Shown here piece after piece: positions 6,031-9,833 of a DNA stretch of 9,833 nt (position 1 is its first letter; every line of letters starts with the position of its first letter). Both the position numbers and the translations under genes were made by a program. The notes beneath the pieces are model-generated. The model did no database searches. It was not told the DNA's origin and worked only from the letters and a program-made list of their open reading frames with translations. This DNA is from DAOMFB01 sp035519355 (GTDB taxonomy: Bacteria; Acidobacteriota; Thermoanaerobaculia; UBA5066): assembly GCA_035519355.1 (NCBI GenBank), contig DATIWM010000138.1, positions 1 through 9,833 of the forward strand. Reading direction: 5' to 3'.

Positions 6031-7412
6031 GCCTCTCTGCGGCCCGCCGCGCCGGCGTCGACGCGTTCCTCGCGACGGCCGATCAGGCCCTCCGGAGCGA
6101 GGGCGCGAAGGCCCCGCTCTTCCTCCGGCGGCTGCGCGAGGAGGGGGTCGCCTCCTTCGGGCGCCTCGGATTCCCCGCGCCGGACGACGAGGAGTGGCGC
6201 TACACGAGCGTCGCCCCCGTGGCCCGCGGCGTCTTCACGCCCTCCCCCGCCGTCGTCCCCGCGCGGGAGCGGGTCGAGGAGCGCGGCCGCGCCCTCGCCC
6301 TCGACGGACGCCTCGGGCCGGTCGCCTTTTCCGACCGGAAGAAAACGCAGCTCGTCTTCGTGAACGGCCGCTTCAGCGCCGAGTGGTCCTCCACGGAGCG
6401 CCTCCCCGCCGGCGCCGCCCTCGAGCCGCTCTCCGCGGCCCTCGAGAAGCGCCTGCACCTCCTCGATCGCCACCTCGGGCGGATGGCGAAGAGCGCGGGG
6501 CATCCCTTCATCGCCCTGAACACGTCCCACCTGCGCGACGGCGCCCTGCTCCACGTGGCGAAGGGGATCGCGCTGGCCGACCCGGTCTTCGTCTACTGGG
6601 TCACGACGGGGACCTCGCAGCCGCCGCTGATGGTCTCGCCGAGGACGCTCGTCGTGCTGGAGGAGGGGGCGCAGGCCTTCCTGGTCGAGTCCTTCGTCGG
6701 CACCGGCGCCGTCACGTTCGTCAACGCCGTGACCGAAGCCGCCCTCGCCCCGGGGGCGGTCCTCGACCACGCCAAGCTCCAGTGCGAGGGCCCGGAGACG
6801 CTCCACATCGGAAACCTCCGCCTCGCCCAGGAGGGGGACAGCCAGTCGCGCTCGCACCTCTTCTCTTTCGGCGGGAAGCTGGTCCGGAACGAGCTGGAGG
6901 TTCTCCTGGGGGGCGACGGAGCGGGGACGGCGCTCAACGGGCTCTACTGCGTCTCGGGCGCCCAGCACGTCGACAACCACACCCTCATCGACCACGCGCG
7001 GCCGCACGGCTCGAGCCAGGAGTTCTACAAGGGGATCCTGGACGGCTCGGCGCGCGGCGCCTTCGACGGCCGGATCGTCGTCCGACCCAGCGCCCGGAAG
7101 ACCGACGCCCGCCAGACGAACCGGAACCTGATCCTCTCGGACACGGCGCTCGTCGACTCCAAGCCGCAGCTCGAGATCTACAACAACGACGTCAAGTGCA
7201 CGCACGGCTCGACGACGGGGCGTCTCGACGAGTCGATGGTCTTCTATCTCCGCTCCCGCGGCCTCGACGAGGAGGCGGCGCGGTCGCTCCTGACCTTCGC
7301 CTTCGGGAGCGAGATGGTCGAGAAGGTCACGACGAACGACCTGTACGCCTTTCTCGAGGCGACCCTCCTCTCCTGGCTCTCGCGCTCGGGCGCCCCGCCG
7401 GAGGTCCCATGA
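6027..7412 (+). CDS. sufD: Fe-S cluster assembly protein SufD
   Basis: A 461-residue SufD, the second scaffold subunit and a SufB paralogue; E. coli SufD has 423 residues. The N-terminal helical region (about residues 1-165) carries EEWRYTSV, typical of the family. The beta-helix core follows, and the C-terminal SufC-binding domain includes DESMVFYLRSRGL. C391 and H393 in NNDVKCTHGST match E. coli SufD C358 and H360, which lie at the SufB-SufD interface where the cluster is thought to form. The extra length relative to E. coli is mainly in the N-terminal half. The ATG at 6027 overlaps the sufC stop. The nearest purine-rich site (CGGAGG) is 13 bases away, so re-initiation after sufC is likely important. 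The stop overlaps sufS. Confidence 0.95.
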   Translation: MSLSAARRAGVDAFLATADQALRSEGAKAPLFLRRLREEGVASFGRLGFPAPDDEEWRYTSVAPVARGVFTPSPAVVPARERVEERGRALALDGRLGPVAFSDRKKTQLVFVNGRFSAEWSSTERLPAGAALEPLSAALEKRLHLLDRHLGRMAKSAGHPFIALNTSHLRDGALLHVAKGIALADPVFVYWVTTGTSQPPLMVSPRTLVVLEEGAQAFLVESFVGTGAVTFVNAVTEAALAPGAVLDHAKLQCEGPETLHIGNLRLAQEGDSQSRSHLFSFGGKLVRNELEVLLGGDGAGTALNGLYCVSGAQHVDNHTLIDHARPHGSSQEFYKGILDGSARGAFDGRIVVRPSARKTDARQTNRNLILSDTALVDSKPQLEIYNNDVKCTHGSTTGRLDESMVFYLRSRGLDEEAARSLLTFAFGSEMVEKVTTNDLYAFLEATLLSWLSRSGAPPEVP

Positions 7413-8662
7413 GCCCCGTCCCCGCCGTCGGCGCGCCTCCCGTCCGCCTAGACGCGGAGCGCCTCCGCGCCGACTTTCCGATCCTCGCCACGCGGTCTCA
7501 CGGCCGGCCCCTCGTCTACCTCGACAGCGCGAACACGACGCAGAAGCCCGCGGCCGTCCTCGAGGCGACCCGGCGCTACTACGCGGAGGAGAACGCCAAC
7601 ATCCACCGGGCGACCTACCGCCTCTCCGAGACGGCGACGGCCGTCTACGAGGGGGCCCGGGAGAAGGTCCGCCGGTTCCTCGGGGCGGCCGAGGCGGCCG
7701 AGATCGTCTTCGTCCGGGGGACGACCGAGGCGATCAACCTCGTCGCGGCGAGCTTCGGCCAGGCCTTCGTGAAGGCCGGGGACGAGATCCTCCTCACCGG
7801 GATGGAGCACCACTCCAACATCGTCCCGTGGCAGCTCCTCTGCGAGCGGAGCGGCGCCGTCCTGAAGGTCGTTCCGATCACGGACGAGGGCGAGCTCCGG
7901 CTCGACGAGCTGGAGCGGCTTCTCTCGCCGCGGACGAGGCTTCTCGCCGTCACGCACGTCTCGAACGCGCTCGGGACGATCAATCCCGTGGACGCGATCG
8001 TCCGCCTCGCGCACGCGCGCGGCGTTCCCGTCCTCGTCGACGGCGCGCAGGCCGTGCCCCACCTCCCCGTGGACGTGGGCGAGCTGGACTGCGACTTCTA
8101 CGCCTTCTCGAGCCACAAGATGTACGGGCCGACGGGGATCGGGGCCCTCTACGCGAAACGGGAGTGGCTCGGGAAGATGCCGCCGTACCAGGGGGGCGGC
8201 GACATGATCGCCTCCGTCACGTTCGAGAAGACGACCTACAACGTCCTCCCGTGGAAGTTCGAGGCCGGGACGGCGAACATCGCCGGCGGCGCGGGCCTGA
8301 CGGCCGCGATCGACTACCTCGTGGCGGCCGGCCTTCCGGCCGTGGCCGCTCACGAGCACGACCTCCTCGTCTACGCGACGGAGAGGCTCCGGGAGATCCC
8401 CGGCCTCACGATCCTCGGAACGGCGCCGAAAAAGGCCGCCGTCATCTCCTTCACGCTCGACGCGGTCCACCCCCACGACATCGGGACGATCCTCGATGAG
8501 GAGGGGATCTGCATCCGGACCGGCCAGCACTGCGCCCAGCCGGTGATGGACCGCTACGGCGTCCCGGCGACGGCGCGGGCCTCGTTCGGGATCTACAACA
8601 CGCGCTCCGACGTCGACGCGCTCGCCCTGGGGCTCCGCCGCGTCCACGAGATCTTCGGCTGA
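7409..8662 (+). CDS. sufS: Cysteine desulfurase SufS
   Basis: A 417-residue class V aminotransferase-fold, PLP-dependent cysteine desulfurase. It converts L-cysteine to L-alanine and carries the released sulfur as a persulfide for transfer to SufU. The PLP-binding lysine is K237 in AFSSHKMYGPTG; H134 of GMEHHSN and D211 of VDGAQAVPHLP match cofactor-contacting residues; the catalytic cysteine is C375 in RTGQHCAQP. The short loop around that cysteine (group II) distinguishes SufS from IscS/NifS and explains the need for a dedicated sulfur acceptor. The start at ATG 7409 overlaps the sufD stop, with GGAGG four bases upstream. The stop TGA shares its A with the sufU ATG (TGATG). Confidence 0.96.
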   Translation: MSPVPAVGAPPVRLDAERLRADFPILATRSHGRPLVYLDSANTTQKPAAVLEATRRYYAEENANIHRATYRLSETATAVYEGAREKVRRFLGAAEAAEIVFVRGTTEAINLVAASFGQAFVKAGDEILLTGMEHHSNIVPWQLLCERSGAVLKVVPITDEGELRLDELERLLSPRTRLLAVTHVSNALGTINPVDAIVRLAHARGVPVLVDGAQAVPHLPVDVGELDCDFYAFSSHKMYGPTGIGALYAKREWLGKMPPYQGGGDMIASVTFEKTTYNVLPWKFEAGTANIAGGAGLTAAIDYLVAAGLPAVAAHEHDLLVYATERLREIPGLTILGTAPKKAAVISFTLDAVHPHDIGTILDEEGICIRTGQHCAQPVMDRYGVPATARASFGIYNTRSDVDALALGLRRVHEIFG

Positions 8663-9120
8663 TGACGGACCTTCGCGAGCTCTATCAGCAGGTCATCCTC
8701 GACCACAACCGGTCGCCCCACAACTACCGGGCCATCGAGGGGGCCGACCGCGTCTCCGTGGGCCACAACCCCGTCTGCGGCGACCGCCTCTCCCTCTTCG
8801 TGAAGCTCGAGGGGGACCGGATCGCCGACATCGGCTTTCAGGGTTCGGGCTGCGCCATCTCGAAAGCCTCCGCCTCCCTCATGACTGACAGTGTCAAGGG
8901 AAAGTCGCTCGTCGAGGCCGAGGCCCTCTTCGGACGCTTCCACGACCTCCTGACAGGGCCGCCCGACGTGAAGGTCGACCCCGAGGCGATCCGGCCGCTC
9001 GGGAAGCTCGCCGTCTTCTCCGGCGTCCGCGAATTCCCGGTCCGTGTCAAGTGCGCCACGCTCTCGTGGCACACCCTGCAGGCGGCCCTGAAGGGGCTCA
9101 GCACCACCTCGACCGAGTGA
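8662..9120 (+). CDS. sufU: Zinc-dependent sulfurtransferase SufU
   Basis: A 152-residue IscU-fold protein of the SufU type. C39, D41, C64 and C131 correspond to the zinc ligands C41, D43, C66 and C128 of Bacillus subtilis SufU; the C39-to-C64 spacing is identical and the last gap is five residues longer. The stretch between residues 90 and 130 contains the insertion that separates SufU from IscU. Known SufU proteins take the persulfide sulfur from SufS by ligand exchange at zinc and pass it to SufBCD. Its place directly after sufS, joined by TGATG, fits that pairing, and no sufE is present here. No good ribosome-binding site precedes the ATG, so translation probably depends on termination of sufS. 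Confidence 0.95.
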   Translation: MTDLRELYQQVILDHNRSPHNYRAIEGADRVSVGHNPVCGDRLSLFVKLEGDRIADIGFQGSGCAISKASASLMTDSVKGKSLVEAEALFGRFHDLLTGPPDVKVDPEAIRPLGKLAVFSGVREFPVRVKCATLSWHTLQAALKGLSTTSTE

Positions 9121-9122
9121 CG

Positions 9123-9461
9123 ATGGAGACGACCGCCGCGCAGCCGGCCGACGAGCTCAAGCTCCTCGAGACCCGCGTGATCGACGAGGCGCTGAAGAAG
9201 TGCTTCGACCCCGAGATCCCGGTCAACATCTGGGAGCTGGGCCTCATTTACTCGGTGAACGTCTCCCCCGAACGGCACGTGGCGGTCCAGATGACGTTGA
9301 CCGCCCCGGCCTGCCCGGTCGCCGGGACGCTTCCCGGCGAGGTCGAGACGAAGGTCCTCTCCGTCCCCGGCGTCAAGTCGGCGAAGGTCGAGCTGGTCTG
9401 GGACCCCCCCTGGCACCCCGACATGATGTCGCGCCTCGCGAAGGTCATGCTCGGGATGTAG
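9123..9461 (+). CDS. sufT: SUF-associated MIP18/DUF59 family protein SufT
   Basis: A 112-residue single-domain MIP18 (DUF59) protein of the kind found at the end of SUF operons. Visible family marks are DPEIPVNIWELGLIY (residues 29-43), TAPACP with the conserved C64, and VWDPPWHPDMMS near the C-terminus. Related proteins (SufT of Staphylococcus and Mycobacterium, eukaryotic MIP18/CIAO2) help deliver clusters to target enzymes, probably by carrying a cluster on the conserved cysteine. The ATG at 9123 comes two bases after the sufU stop; starting further upstream would require a long overlap with sufU and add unrelated residues. It is the last gene of the operon, with the stop 16 bp from the convergent symporter gene. 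Confidence 0.93.
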   Translation: METTAAQPADELKLLETRVIDEALKKCFDPEIPVNIWELGLIYSVNVSPERHVAVQMTLTAPACPVAGTLPGEVETKVLSVPGVKSAKVELVWDPPWHPDMMSRLAKVMLGM

Positions 9462-9477
9462 CCCGGACGGGCCCGCC

Positions 9478-9833
9478 TCAGACCGTCACGTTCGGGTCGT
9501 CCGTCGCGTGGCGGCGGGAGAGGGCCCACCCGACGGCGACCGTGATCCCGGCCCCGATCATGGAGTACCACGGCCAGGCAATCCGCTGCCCGAGGGCGAA
9601 GGGGACGTACCCGCGCGCCCCGAGCCAGAGGACGAACGTGAATAGGGCCGACACGCCGATGGCGACGAGCGCGTCGGCCTGCCGGGCGCGCCGGACGTAG
9701 AGGGCGAGGAGGAAGGCGCCGAGCAACCCCCCACCCGTGACGCTGGCGAGGGAGAGGGCCACTTGCACCGCCGGAAGGCCCGGCGGCATCAGGCTGAAGC
9801 CGACCGCGAGACCCGCGAGGACGATCGTCCAGA
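9478..9833 (-). CDS. Sodium:solute symporter (SSS family), C-terminal fragment
   Basis: The last 117 residues of a membrane protein whose start lies beyond the right edge; the frame is open to the window end, and the ATG at 9789-9787 is an internal methionine. About four hydrophobic helices are visible: a partial one at the edge (TIVLAGLAVGF), one around LASVTGGGLLGAFLLALYV, one around LVAIGVSALFTFVLWLG, and one around SMIGAGITVAVGWALS. The GGLLGAFLLAL helix followed by a basic RRARQ loop, and the RIAWPWYSMIG entry to the last helix, match the C-terminal region of solute:sodium symporters. The substrate cannot be read from this part. The gene is convergent with sufT and unlikely to share its regulation. 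Confidence 0.8.
   Translation of the reverse strand, partial: WTIVLAGLAVGFSLMPPGLPAVQVALSLASVTGGGLLGAFLLALYVRRARQADALVAIGVSALFTFVLWLGARGYVPFALGQRIAWPWYSMIGAGITVAVGWALSRRHATDDPNVTV

Noticed and set aside
9051..9122. A longer SufT starting inside sufU
   Set aside because: The added residues are the out-of-frame reading of the sufU C-terminus, and the ATG at 9123, two bases after the sufU stop, gives the normal length.
9452..9475. Short inverted repeats (CGGG/CCCG, GCCC/GGGC) between sufT and the symporter gene
   Set aside because: The stems are only four pairs, compete with one another and have no T-run; such motifs are expected by chance in this base composition, so no terminator is called.

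Overview
This is a G+C-rich window dominated by one complete SUF iron-sulfur cluster assembly operon, flanked by envelope and peptidase genes. The strong G/C bias at third codon positions, the two-domain M16 (insulinase-type) peptidase, an outer-membrane-barrel-like protein and a lipoprotein point to a diderm (Gram-negative-type) bacterium. An Acidobacteriota-like or similar high-GC lineage fits the gene mix, but that placement is an inference from style and was not tested.

Layout. Positions 1-1985 (+) hold the C-terminal two-thirds or so of an M16 metallopeptidase-family protein whose N-terminus lies outside the window. A convergent gene (2008-2763, -) encodes a secreted, probably outer-membrane beta-barrel protein. 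A perfect 8-bp inverted repeat sits between the two 3' ends. Divergently, after only 65 bp, a small cysteine-containing lipoprotein gene runs from 2829 to 3197 (+) and is followed by a 7-bp GC-rich hairpin. A good sigma70-type promoter (TTGACG, 17 bp, TAGAGT) and a 16-bp near-palindrome then introduce the SUF operon.

The operon (3312-9461, +) is Rrf2 regulator, sufB, sufC, sufD, sufS, sufU, sufT. Four successive junctions are ATGA overlaps, the next is TGATG, and the last gap is 2 nt, so the seven genes form one tightly packed, probably translationally coupled unit. SufS (PLP cysteine desulfurase) removes sulfur from cysteine and SufU (zinc-dependent sulfurtransferase) accepts it. SufB, SufC and SufD form the ATP-driven scaffold where the cluster is built, SufT is a DUF59/MIP18-type maturation factor, and the Rrf2 protein carries the three-cysteine cluster site expected of a cluster-sensing autoregulator. 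No sufA or sufE is present. The known catalytic residues of each Suf protein are intact.

From 9478 to the right edge (-) lies the C-terminal end of a sodium:solute symporter, convergent with sufT. I see no RNA gene, mobile element, CRISPR array or large repeat. Most of the window is conventional; the points most worth a second look are the candidate operator in front of the SUF regulator and the divergent pair of cysteine-bearing envelope proteins.
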